A stretch of 8,809 nucleotides of DNA from Bacillota bacterium (GCA_023410875.1 JAEYPH010000104.1:1-8809); one strand, 5' to 3'. Shown: positions 1-8,500, numbered from the stretch's first letter. Made by a program: numbers and translations. The notes: generated from the sequence alone by a model not told the origin.

Positions 1-1163
1 CCAACAACAAAGAGGACATCATGTTGAGCAATGCTCAAAAGGTCACCGCAGTGCTGGCATCTGAGGGTCAACAGGTACAGGCAGGCACTGTTATCGCCAA
101 GGTAGATACTACAGATTATAAGTATCAACTGCAAAAGGCACAGAATAATTATGATGTGACCAAGCTGAACCTAGATATGGCCAAACGCAATTTAAATAAC
201 CTTGTCAATATAAAAAGCGAAAGCAGCAAAAAGAACATGGAAAATGCCGTGCAACAAGCACAAATCAATCTGGATACCATCAAAGGCAACCTTACTGACG
301 CAAAGACCAGGATGGAACAAAATCAAGTGCTGTTCAATAGCGGTGTCATCTCTTCTCAGGAATACGATGCTTCCGTAAAGAATGTTGCAGACCTGGAAAA
401 TCAGGTGAAGCTGGGAGAAATCCAGTTAGAAAATGCAAAGCGAAATCTGTCCGACTATAGTGTAGACAATCAATCCCAGGTTGATCAGCAAAATAATCAA
501 GTACAGCAGCTCGCCAAGCAGCTGGAAGGCGCAAAGGCAGATATAGAGAATATACAAAGCAAGCTAGATACCAGCGAAATCAAGGCCAATATAGACGGCA
601 AAATTATAAAGCTGGGCATCAAGCCAGATCAATATCCTACACAGACAAACAACATCATAACCATTTACGATCTTTCCAAATACAAGGTATCTGTCAGTGT
701 AAGCCAATATGATGCAGTTCAGATTAATAAAGGTCAAAGAGCCATCATCAAGATTAAGGGCTTGGACAAAGCCTATGAAGGTACGGTTTCCAGCATCGGT
801 GAGGCTGCTGAAATCACATACAGCGGAGCCAACAAGGAAGCAAAGGTCACAGTAGAAGTCGTTATCAGCAATCCTGATGACAAAATCAAGGTAGGCTATG
901 AGTCCGATGTAGAGATCATGCTGGAAGAGACCAGAGGAGCCATTGCAGTCAGCTACGAGGCTGTTCAAAAGGATGCAGAGGGCAACAGCTATATCTACGT
1001 TGCAAAAGACGGTAAAGCCGAAAAGAGACTGATTAAAACAGGAACAGAGACAGAGTTTGATATACAGGTAACAGAAGGGCTTCAAGAGAATGAATCCTAT
1101 ATCAAGAATCCTCCGGCAGCCTTAAAAGAAGGAGACAAGGTCAGAGCGGCAGGAGGTAAGTAA
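1..1163 (+). CDS. HlyD/MacA-family efflux adaptor (membrane-fusion protein), 5' partial
   Basis: This is the C-terminal ~386 residues of an ABC-exporter adaptor. The reading frame is open to the left edge (from base 3), so the ATG at 21 is an internal methionine and the true start, with its membrane anchor or signal, is outside the window. Numbering from that Met: residues 1-35 are the first half of a lipoyl-like domain (EGQQVQAGTVIAKVD), 36-183 a long alpha-helical hairpin rich in Q, N, K and L, 184-220 the second lipoyl half (TSEIKANIDGKII), then a beta-barrel domain and a MacA-type membrane-proximal domain ending at 380. The tip, near 104-112, reads LFNSGVISS. Adaptors of this family link the inner-membrane pump to a TolC-like tube and stimulate the ATPase. 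The gene is followed after one base by the ATPase gene, whose AGGAGG (1151-1156) lies in its 3' end. In Bacillus the equivalent is YknX. The family call is firm; the substrate is unknown. Confidence 0.93.
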   Translation, partial: NNKEDIMLSNAQKVTAVLASEGQQVQAGTVIAKVDTTDYKYQLQKAQNNYDVTKLNLDMAKRNLNNLVNIKSESSKKNMENAVQQAQINLDTIKGNLTDAKTRMEQNQVLFNSGVISSQEYDASVKNVADLENQVKLGEIQLENAKRNLSDYSVDNQSQVDQQNNQVQQLAKQLEGAKADIENIQSKLDTSEIKANIDGKIIKLGIKPDQYPTQTNNIITIYDLSKYKVSVSVSQYDAVQINKGQRAIIKIKGLDKAYEGTVSSIGEAAEITYSGANKEAKVTVEVVISNPDDKIKVGYESDVEIMLEETRGAIAVSYEAVQKDAEGNSYIYVAKDGKAEKRLIKTGTETEFDIQVTEGLQENESYIKNPPAALKEGDKVRAAGGK

Positions 1164-1164
1164 A

Positions 1165-1869
1165 ATGATTATCCAAATTGAAAATCTCAGAAAGATTTAT
1201 GATACCGGCAAAATACAGGTTGAAGCCCTGAAGGGCATCAATTTTGAAGTCAGTGAGACAGAGTATGTGGCAGTCATGGGAGCTTCCGGTTCCGGTAAAT
1301 CCACCCTGATGAACATATTGGGCTGTCTGGACAAACTAACAGAGGGCAAATACATACTTGGTGGTCAGGATGTTTCCACCATGGCAGGAGATGAACTGGC
1401 TAAGGTACGAAACAAAAAAATAGGTTTTGTCTTTCAAGCCTTTAATCTGCTCCCCAGACTTACGGCCTTGGAAAACGTCATGCTTCCTATGATGTATGCA
1501 GGCTTGAACCGAACAGAAAGGGTAAAAGCAGCGCAAGTGGCACTACAGAAGGTGGGACTGGAGGATCGTATGGACCACAAGCCCAACGAACTCTCAGGCG
1601 GTCAGAAGCAAAGAGTGGCTATTGCAAGGGCATTGGTGAACAATCCCGATATCATACTGGCCGATGAGCCTACAGGTAATCTGGATACTAAGTCCAGCGA
1701 GGAAATCATGGGAATATTTGAAGGTTTAAACAATGAGGGTGCTACCATCATCATGGTTACTCATGAACAAGATATCGCTATGCATACCAAGAGAAGCATT
1801 GTATTCCGAGATGGTCAAATCATCTCAGATAATATCAATCAAAATAGAATATTGAGGGGAGGAAATTAG
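1165..1869 (+). CDS. ABC transporter ATP-binding protein, MacB/YknY/LolD type
   Basis: This 234-residue cytoplasmic ATPase drives the exporter formed with the flanking adaptor and permease. Every catalytic motif is intact: Walker A GASGSGKST at 39-47, Q-loop Gln91 in VFQAFNLLP, signature LSGGQ at 143-147, Walker B IILADE at 163-168 with catalytic Glu168, D-loop GNLD at 171-174, and switch His200 in MVTHE. The length and the LADEPTGNLD wording are typical of the family that energises MacB, LolCDE and FtsEX-like permeases. These work by mechanotransmission, not by a classical translocation pore (family knowledge). The start is set by AGGAGG eight bases upstream of the ATG. One base separates it from the adaptor stop and one base from the permease start, so the three genes are surely co-transcribed. 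In E. coli MacB the ATPase and permease are fused; here they are separate, as in Bacillus YknYZ. Confidence 0.97.
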   Translation: MIIQIENLRKIYDTGKIQVEALKGINFEVSETEYVAVMGASGSGKSTLMNILGCLDKLTEGKYILGGQDVSTMAGDELAKVRNKKIGFVFQAFNLLPRLTALENVMLPMMYAGLNRTERVKAAQVALQKVGLEDRMDHKPNELSGGQKQRVAIARALVNNPDIILADEPTGNLDTKSSEEIMGIFEGLNNEGATIIMVTHEQDIAMHTKRSIVFRDGQIISDNINQNRILRGGN

Positions 1870-1870
1870 G

Positions 1871-3079
1871 ATGAATATTGGAGAAAGCTTTTTTTCCGCT
1901 CTTCAAAGTGTTATGTCAAATAAAATGCGTTCCTTCCTCACCATGCTGGGGATTATAATAGGCATCTCCTCTGTTATCACCATTGTGTCCATCGGTGAAG
2001 GCGGCAAGCAGGCTATTACGGGAGAATTTGAGAGCATTGGTACCAATGTTATCAATGTCAGTATAAAGACCAGAAATAAGACCATAGAAGACAGAGATTA
2101 CTTCACCATGCAGGACGCTGCCCTTCTGAAAGAGAAAATCCCGGAGGTCACATCGGTTACACTGGCAAATGGGGATTATGGCTCAGTAAAAACCCAGAGC
2201 AAGACAAAGGATGCAGTTATAAATGGTGTAAATGAAAGCTATACCGAGATGGTGAAAACAGATATGGCAGAAGGCAGGTTCATTAATGAAAGAGATGTAC
2301 AGACCTATCGGAATGTTATTGTCATAGATGATGTCACTGCCAACAAGCTCTTTGGCAGTCAAAGCGCACTAGGACAGAAGGTAAAGCTGAATGTAGGCAA
2401 CAACAATTTGAATGTTTCCGTCATTGGTGTTACTAAATCCTCAAATTCGGGAATGGCCTCCATGTTTGGAGACAACATGCCGGCGACCATCTATATACCG
2501 ATTACCATCAGTGATAAGATACTGAATCAAACCAATATCAGCAATATGTCGGTTATGGTAAGCGACATGGATAAATCCGCAGAGCTGGCTTCCAAGATTG
2601 TGAGAGTATTGGAAAAGTCCCATAGAAACGAAGGCAAATATGCTGCCGAGGAGGGCTTTAAGCAGTTAGAGATGATTAACAGCGTGCTGCAGACCTTTAC
2701 ATTGGTTATAGGAGCTATTGCCGGTATATCTCTTCTAGTAGGCGGTATCGGCGTTATGAATATCATGCTGGTATCTGTAACAGAGAGAACGAGAGAAATC
2801 GGTATACGCAAAGCACTGGGCGCCAAGAATAAGGATATATTGCTTCAGTTCCTGACAGAATCCTTGATACTTTGCCTGATAGGCGGGGCCATCGGTATGA
2901 CGTTGGGGATTAGCCTAGGCTTCCTGGTAGGGAAAATTATCAATGTAACGCCGGGTGTATCCTTGCAGATTATATTAATATCCTTTGGATTCTCTTCTGC
3001 CGTAGGTATATTCTTTGGACTGTATCCGGCAAATAAAGCTGCAAAGCTTGATCCGATTGAAGCTTTGAGATATGAATAA
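1871..3079 (+). CDS. MacB/FtsX-family ABC transporter permease (YknZ-like)
   Basis: This 402-residue integral membrane protein is the pump's permease. It has an N-terminal transmembrane helix (about 20-42, LTMLGIIIGISSVITIV), a large extracytoplasmic MacB periplasmic-core-type domain (about 43-270), and three C-terminal helices at roughly 274-300, 325-352 and 362-385. The cytoplasmic signature RTREIGIRKALGAK after the second helix and the ending PANKAAKLDPIEALRYE are hallmarks of the family and contact the ATPase. The length matches split MacB permeases. The start is supported by GGGGAGG at 1856-1862, eight bases before the ATG. It is the last gene of the operon, with a hairpin terminator eight bases after its stop. 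MacB relatives export macrolides, peptides, siderophores or lipids, and the Bacillus relative protects against a secreted peptide toxin. Nothing here fixes the substrate. Confidence 0.96.
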   Translation: MNIGESFFSALQSVMSNKMRSFLTMLGIIIGISSVITIVSIGEGGKQAITGEFESIGTNVINVSIKTRNKTIEDRDYFTMQDAALLKEKIPEVTSVTLANGDYGSVKTQSKTKDAVINGVNESYTEMVKTDMAEGRFINERDVQTYRNVIVIDDVTANKLFGSQSALGQKVKLNVGNNNLNVSVIGVTKSSNSGMASMFGDNMPATIYIPITISDKILNQTNISNMSVMVSDMDKSAELASKIVRVLEKSHRNEGKYAAEEGFKQLEMINSVLQTFTLVIGAIAGISLLVGGIGVMNIMLVSVTERTREIGIRKALGAKNKDILLQFLTESLILCLIGGAIGMTLGISLGFLVGKIINVTPGVSLQIILISFGFSSAVGIFFGLYPANKAAKLDPIEALRYE

Positions 3080-3086
3080 CTAGAAT

Positions 3087-3114
3087 AAATCCCCTTGTAT
3101 AAACAAGGGGATTT
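3087..3114. terminator. Bidirectional intrinsic terminator between convergent units
   Basis: A perfect 11-bp inverted repeat (AAATCCCCTTG / CAAGGGGATTT) surrounds a six-base loop, TATAAA, whose outer T and A could also pair. On the plus strand the right arm runs into a short T stretch (3112-3115), ending the pump operon 8 bases after its stop. On the minus strand the stem is followed by ATTTATTCTA, a weaker U-rich tail, just beyond the stop of the TolC-like gene at 3117. It probably serves both convergent units. Confidence 0.88.
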
Positions 3115-3116
3115 TA

Positions 3117-4226
3117 CTATTGTATTTCTAATTCTTCATTGAATTTCTCTACTGCCAATATATAATTATATTTTGCACGTTGTACGCTATTTTCTTGACG
3201 ATTATATGACACTCTGGCATTTGATTCCGTGGCAACATCTACTATTCCTAGCTTTGATTTAGTCATTACTGCATCGTAGTTAAGCTTTTCTAATTCCAGA
3301 TTTAACTCCTCCAACTCTACATTTGCATTTAAACTCAATATATTATAATAATCATTCCAATACTTTACTTGATTATCTATTACTTGCTGGCCAATTTTTT
3401 TTTCTAATTCCGCTATTGATGTATCAATAGTAGATATATTCTTATTCACTGCATAATCTATAATAATTTGTTTTTCTATTTTTTTATTCTCCAATTGCTG
3501 GTTTAACTTATATACGTTAAAATCAGTATTGGATCTTATGTCTATTTTATTGGCTAGTTCATTCTCATCGATAGCCTCATAAGGCAAATTCATATTCTCT
3601 AGCTTTATTTTTTCTTTTATTTCAATTCCCAACATACTTTTTAATTTATTTTGTGCATTTTCATTTTGCCTATTTATATCGTTCATCTGGTTTTGCAAAC
3701 TTAGTTTTTGTGCTAAAACTTGTTTATAATCCGTTTCTTTAACTTGACCTAATTTCATACGTATTTGTAGTTCATTTAGTTTCTTATCAATATTTTGTAT
3801 CTCAGAATTTAAGATTTCAGCATCTTTTGACGATAACAGCACATTTATATATTGTTGCTTAATACTATTTTTCAAGTCCTTTAAAAGGATCGATCTTTGG
3901 TTATTTAGATCCTCTAAATCCAGTTTTGTAACTTTCCAATTTAGTTTTTCATCTTTTCTATATTCAATATTAGTAGTTTCGCTGTAGCTATACTTTTCTA
4001 TCGCATCTTTAGAGGCTTTCAAGGCGGTTTCGTTCTTTTTTATAGCTATATCAATCTTTTTATTTAACAACTTAATATCAAGGTTGTTTTTTTCCAAGAG
4101 GTTATATGCATCATTTAGGTTTACAATTAAAACCTGTCCCTTCGTATCCACCTCTTGAGCCTGAATATTAATAATGGGAAATAGTATGCAAACAATCATA
4201 ATTATTGATTTTATTATCTTATTCAT
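3117..4226 (-). CDS. TolC-like (outer-membrane-efflux-type) exported coiled-coil protein, second of pair
   Basis: This 369-residue protein has a signal peptide (MNKIIKSIIMIVCILFPII, likely cleavage IQA|Q after residue 23) and is otherwise almost entirely predicted helix rich in K, N, E, Q and L. It shows the TolC two-repeat plan: an N-terminal NLNDAYNLLEKNNLDIKLLN helix resembling the usual opening of the family, then a helix-turn-helix tip at 157-167 (MKLGQVKETDY) and a second at 324-335 (SKLGIVDVATES). The link between the two long helices of repeat 2 (about 258-270) is too short for a membrane beta-hairpin, so an outer-membrane barrel is doubtful. I chose the ATG at 4226 over the GTG at 4235 because the GTG lies inside the ribosome binding site AAGGTGAT. 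It overlaps the upstream gene by 8 bases, implying translational coupling. TolC-like is well supported; actual tube formation and location are inference. Confidence 0.8.
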   Translation of the reverse strand: MNKIIKSIIMIVCILFPIINIQAQEVDTKGQVLIVNLNDAYNLLEKNNLDIKLLNKKIDIAIKKNETALKASKDAIEKYSYSETTNIEYRKDEKLNWKVTKLDLEDLNNQRSILLKDLKNSIKQQYINVLLSSKDAEILNSEIQNIDKKLNELQIRMKLGQVKETDYKQVLAQKLSLQNQMNDINRQNENAQNKLKSMLGIEIKEKIKLENMNLPYEAIDENELANKIDIRSNTDFNVYKLNQQLENKKIEKQIIIDYAVNKNISTIDTSIAELEKKIGQQVIDNQVKYWNDYYNILSLNANVELEELNLELEKLNYDAVMTKSKLGIVDVATESNARVSYNRQENSVQRAKYNYILAVEKFNEELEIQ

Positions 4227-5439
4227 TATAATCACCTTCTACCTTTAATAAATCATATCCACAAGCATTTAGTAACACAAGTTTAGATTGATATAAATCA
4301 TATTGTGAATAAGTATATTCTATTTTGCTGTTGCAATAATTGATATATGCGTTTGACAATTCAATATCTGTTAAACTGCCAAGATTATATCTACTCAGCA
4401 TCTCATTATACTTTGCCTCATTAATATTTTTCCTGTATTCAGCAGCTATCATATTGTTTAGTTTATTTTGAGTGTCCTTGTATGCATCTTGTACTTCCTC
4501 TTGGATTTCTAAAGTCATACTATCAAGTGTATTTTTAGCATCCTCCAGATTTAAAGTGGCATCCATATTGCTTATATCTGTTGTCCATGGATAAAAGCGT
4601 TGTGTTATTTTATAAACTCTTTGCTGCATATCGTAAAATCTTTTCGCATTGATTATATCACGGCGTTGACTTATTGCGGTATTTAAATATGTATCCAAAC
4701 CCTTTATATCTAAATCTAATTTCTCATCATGTGTAAACCCATCATAATGAATTGTGGGGATTTCCCCTATTGCTTTATGAATATTGTTTGCCACTATTTC
4801 TCTTTGATAACCAAGGTTATTCGCTTGAATTCTCTCTTTCTGCAAATTTATGTATTGCTGTTTCAAGTCAGTTTGGGATAACTTTCCTAGATTGTATTTC
4901 AATACTGACTTATTATAGCTTAATTCGAGATTTTGAATCATCTCCTTTTTTAATAGGATTGTTTTATCAAGCTTTGATAAATTATTGATTAGCGAATTTA
5001 TATTTAACAAGATATTGTTCTTAAGAGTTTGCAAACTTGCACTATTTAGTTCCAAGATGTATGCTGCATTGTCCACCGCCGTCTCGCTAGATATCGTTAG
5101 ATTATAAACTTCATCATTACTTAAGCTTGTCTTTAGCACAGCGCATAAAAATTGCAATTCTAGTTCTTCCTCGTTTGTAAGGCCATCTTTATATTGTAGT
5201 TCATCTAGTCGATCATCCATGCTTAGTATAGCCTCTACGTTGGCCTTATTATTAAAAGAATTATAGTAATCTGATTGTGCCTTTTTTACTACGTTGGTTT
5301 GTACCAGTATTTCTGGCAAATTCCGTAGAGCCTTTTTGATTGCCGTAGATCTATCAATGGGTAAAGTATCTGCAACCGCAGAGGTTGATAGTCCGCTCAT
5401 AATTATTAGCAGTACAACAAGAATTTTTAGTAACCTCAT
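4219..5439 (-). CDS. TolC-like (outer-membrane-efflux-type) exported coiled-coil protein, first of pair
   Basis: This 406-residue protein has a clear Sec signal peptide (MRLLKILVVLLIIMSGLSTS, cleavage AVA|D after residue 23) and no lipobox. The mature part starts with IDRSTAIKKALRNLPEILVQ, matching the family's usual opening (a helix with ALxxNPE). Two repeats follow, with helical-hairpin tips KYNLGKLSQTDL at 181-192 and RYNLGSLTDIEL at 350-361, which are near-copies of each other and of the YxLGxxxxxDL tip of TolC relatives. The inter-helix segments (about 62-130 and 281-298) look charged or short, not like paired amphipathic membrane strands. The start at 5439 is supported by TGAGGT five bases upstream. 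It lies 90 bases after the S-layer-like gene stop, beyond that gene's terminator, and overlaps the next gene. Partner of the MacAB-like pump across the convergent junction is a plausible inference. Confidence 0.8.
   Translation of the reverse strand: MRLLKILVVLLIIMSGLSTSAVADTLPIDRSTAIKKALRNLPEILVQTNVVKKAQSDYYNSFNNKANVEAILSMDDRLDELQYKDGLTNEEELELQFLCAVLKTSLSNDEVYNLTISSETAVDNAAYILELNSASLQTLKNNILLNINSLINNLSKLDKTILLKKEMIQNLELSYNKSVLKYNLGKLSQTDLKQQYINLQKERIQANNLGYQREIVANNIHKAIGEIPTIHYDGFTHDEKLDLDIKGLDTYLNTAISQRRDIINAKRFYDMQQRVYKITQRFYPWTTDISNMDATLNLEDAKNTLDSMTLEIQEEVQDAYKDTQNKLNNMIAAEYRKNINEAKYNEMLSRYNLGSLTDIELSNAYINYCNSKIEYTYSQYDLYQSKLVLLNACGYDLLKVEGDYNE
4231..4238 (-). promoter_or_regulatory. Ribosome binding site deciding the start of the second TolC-like gene
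   Basis: AAGGTGAT on the minus strand, four bases before the ATG at 4226, is a good match to the 16S anti-Shine-Dalgarno. It contains the alternative GTG start at 4235, which is therefore unlikely to be used. The site lies within the coding sequence of the upstream gene. Confidence 0.75.
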
Positions 5440-5490
5440 ATTCTACCTCACTTAAAAATACTATAATTGCCATCTACTAATATTCTACAT

Positions 5491-5521
5491 AAAAAAAAGA
5501 GAGGCATCAAGCCTCTCTTTT
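5491..5521 (-). terminator. Strong Rho-independent terminator of the S-layer-like gene
   Basis: On the minus strand an 11-bp stem (AAAAGAGAGGC / GCCTCTCTTTT) with a five-base loop TTGAT is followed directly by a run of T (eight T in all at 5498-5491, partly in the stem). It starts 8 bases after the S-layer-like stop codon and is a textbook intrinsic terminator. It separates this gene from the downstream TolC-like pair. Confidence 0.93.
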
Positions 5522-5529
5522 CAAATTGA

Positions 5530-8500
5530 TTAGTTAAGTTTTACCCAGTTGGACGCATTACCTGCTGCATCAACAAATCTAGCATATACATCTTGAGTAG
5601 CTGTATCTACTGTAAGATTTGCGAACATATCAGCAACAGCATAAGCTGATGCGAATGTTGCAGTTTCAGCAGTGAATGCTGATGGTGTAAAGCCAGTAGC
5701 TCCAAGAGCATATTGTACCTTTACAGCTTCATAAGTTGAGAAAGCTGTGGAAACAGCAATCTTGCCTGTAGAAGTGCCATTTGTGATTGCGAAGTTTGTC
5801 TTAACTGGTAAGTCAAACATAATTCCATCAGTAGCTGTCTTAGCTTCTTGAGCTCCTAATTTATTTCTGTTTGCATCTTCTATATCACCAACTTGAGTTA
5901 CCTTTGGTGTTACAGTTCCATCAACTATGTCTTTTTCTTTTACATATAGTGTGACTATGTTAGATGCGACACCGATTGAAGTGATTTCATAGCCTTCTAC
6001 TGTGTAATCGCTATCTGAGATTGAAGGAACATAAAGTGGTTCACTGTATGTTAATTCAATTTTGTCAATCTTGTTGTTAGCTGTAGCTGAATCACGAGTT
6101 ACTACTGTGCCAAGTGTTGGCGCGCACTTATCAGTTACACCAGTACCTGAGAATGCTAATGCATTACCATATGCATTCTTTGCACCTGTAGTTGAAGCAC
6201 CACCAGCGGTTGATACAAGAACTGTAGCTCCAGTTGTGTTAGGCGCATCTGTTCCAGTTGTTAATGTGATATAAGTATCACCATCAACTACTGAAGTAGC
6301 TATTCCAGTAATTGTTGCAGCAGCACTATTGAATGTAACACCAAAATCTGCTACAACTGCACCTGATATTACTTCACCCTTGAATCTTAACTTAATTTGG
6401 TTTTTCGCAACTAATTGAGCTGAGTAAGGTGTTAATGGTGCAAGCTGGCCAATACCAACTGTAGTGGAGAATGCTTCCATCCAATTTCCAGCTACGTCTT
6501 TGATTCTTGCAACTGTAATAGTTGTAGAATTAAGAATACCACTTGTAGCTGCTGTTGGAAGGTTGTTTACAAATGTTATTATAACAGCCTTATTATTATC
6601 AGCTGCTTCTACCTTATCGTCTGTTCCTAACGCTGCACCATTGTATTGATAGTTATTCTTATCTGTCAATGTAGCAACATCCATTGCTTCACTGAAAGTG
6701 ATTTTAACCTTCTTAGCACCTATTTGTGCTACTTGAATTCCTGTTTGACCTGCACCTTCGTATTTATCAACTATTGTAGGAGCAACCTTATCAGTAGCTG
6801 TAAATGCGATTGTTACATCATCAAGCTTATTTTGAGCGATTGAAAGGTCCTTAATATTCTTAACTGTTAAGCTGTATGAACCACCGTTCATAGTAGCAGT
6901 TGTCAATTGTACAACCTTAGCAGCTGTAGCATCAACAAATGCAGCACCACTAACTGTAACTGCATCTCCAGCACTGTCCTTCAGTGTGTAGTTAGCAGCA
7001 ACTTCAGCTGTAGCAGATGTAACTTTTTCTGAGAAAGTTACTTGGATTGTAGTAGCAGTCTTAAATTCAACTTTTTCTACAACTGGCTTTGTTACGTCAG
7101 CTGTTGTGCTTACAACTAAAGTTGTAGCAGCAAGCTTATTGCCATAACCATCAGCTATTAGTGTAGCACCTGTAGCTGTGCTATTGTAACCGATATACAG
7201 GTTAGTGTTTCCAGGAGGCAATGGCTTTGAAGTACCAAAATTGATTGTGAAAGTTTGGTTATCACCTTCATTGGATACTGCAGTACCATCAACTCTATTA
7301 ACTGATGTGTTGTATGTGTGGCTGAACAATACATTTGCATTACCAATTGTAGCTGGATCAATTGCCTTGTTAAACTTTATTGTTACTGAAGTTTCAGTTG
7401 ACTTATCAACTGTAACTGACAAAGGTGTTGTGTCCTTTGCATAAGCAAATGTTACGGATGCTGGTACTACACCAAATGATGCAGCGTCAACTAAATAGTT
7501 ACCTGTAACAACTTGCAAAGTATGTGAACCATCAGCAAGGTCTGCAAGAGTTGTTAAAGTAAGTGTGCTACCACTGAAAGCAGCTTGTGTTGTATCAAGC
7601 GCTACAGTAGCATTATCTAACTTAAATGAATTTACAGTATTTGATACTGTTCCATCTGGTGTTAGTGGTTCTGAGAAAGTAACTTTAATAGTTCTTGGGC
7701 CAGTAGCCATTGCAGAAAGAATAGTTGGTACTGTTGTATCCTTTGCTACAATATTTTCTACTTTTGTATCAGCAGCAAAACCAACAGCCTTTAAAATAAC
7801 TAATTTGTTGTCTGTGGAGTATGCGCTCATGTGATTAGCAGCTGAAGTTCTTAATGTAACTGTTAAACCATCAGCTGATAATGTAGCCGCTTCTGGAGCG
7901 TTACCATTGATTGTGTAGTTAGCTTTATCTTTTGCTTTTTCAGCTACAGGAGCTGTATTGAACTTAACTACCATTTCTCTCAAGTTTGTAATTGTGATTG
8001 AATCAACTGCAAGAGCTGTTGGAGCAACTGCATAAACACCAGCTGCTTGAGCCTTTGCGGCATCTAAAATCTTAGCATCAACTAATGAAACTGCAAGTGA
8101 CTTTGTGCCACCGTTAACTGTTGCCTTTAAAGTTTCGATAGTAGCTGTAGCTAAGTCATTAACTGTGAAGTTAGTAACTGTAGCAACTGCCTTCAAACCT
8201 TTTTCAGCAGCAAAGTTTAATACGTTAGGATATGTGAAATCACCGATTACATCGGATGTGTTTTGCTTGTAACCAAGAGTTTCAAGCATAACTTTGTAGT
8301 ATGACTTAACGTCCATTAATCCGTTAGGATTGAACTTGTCATTACCGATTCCACCAAAACCTACTTCAGGATGTGCCTTTAAGTAAGCCATGATTGGAGC
8401 TGCCCATGCTGCGTCCTTTGCGTCAGCAAAGTTGTCAACGCCTGTGAAAGCTTTTGCTGCTTCTTCTTGACCCTTAAGTCTTAATACCATGATAGCAGCT

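Noticed and set aside
21..23. ATG at 21 as the adaptor start
   Set aside because: The frame is open upstream to base 3, no ribosome binding site precedes it, and starting there would cut the lipoyl-like domain and leave no signal or membrane anchor.
564..1085. 173-codon minus-strand frame antisense to the adaptor
   Set aside because: It is a shadow of a conserved adaptor domain, with no start signal.
4188..4190. Cys13 of the second TolC-like protein as a lipobox cysteine
   Set aside because: The preceding residues are MIV, without the small residue needed at -1, and a normal signal-peptidase I site (IQA|Q) follows later.
4233..4235. GTG start for the second TolC-like gene
   Set aside because: It lies inside the AAGGTGAT ribosome binding site serving the ATG at 4226.
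4752..4988. Plus-strand frame inside the first TolC-like gene
   Set aside because: It has no ribosome binding site or recognisable features and is antisense to a well-supported gene.
3117..5439. Canonical Gram-negative TolC and hence a diderm host
   Set aside because: Not excluded for a diderm Firmicute, but the short inter-helix segments argue against a true outer-membrane barrel.
5460..5489. Promoter for the TolC-like pair
   Set aside because: The -10 is fair but the -35 matches only about half of consensus, in a very AT-rich stretch; not strong enough to annotate.
6062..7834. Several plus-strand frames of 60-90 codons antisense to the S-layer-like gene
   Set aside because: They are by-products of the Ala/Thr/Val-rich coding bias; no start signals or family features.
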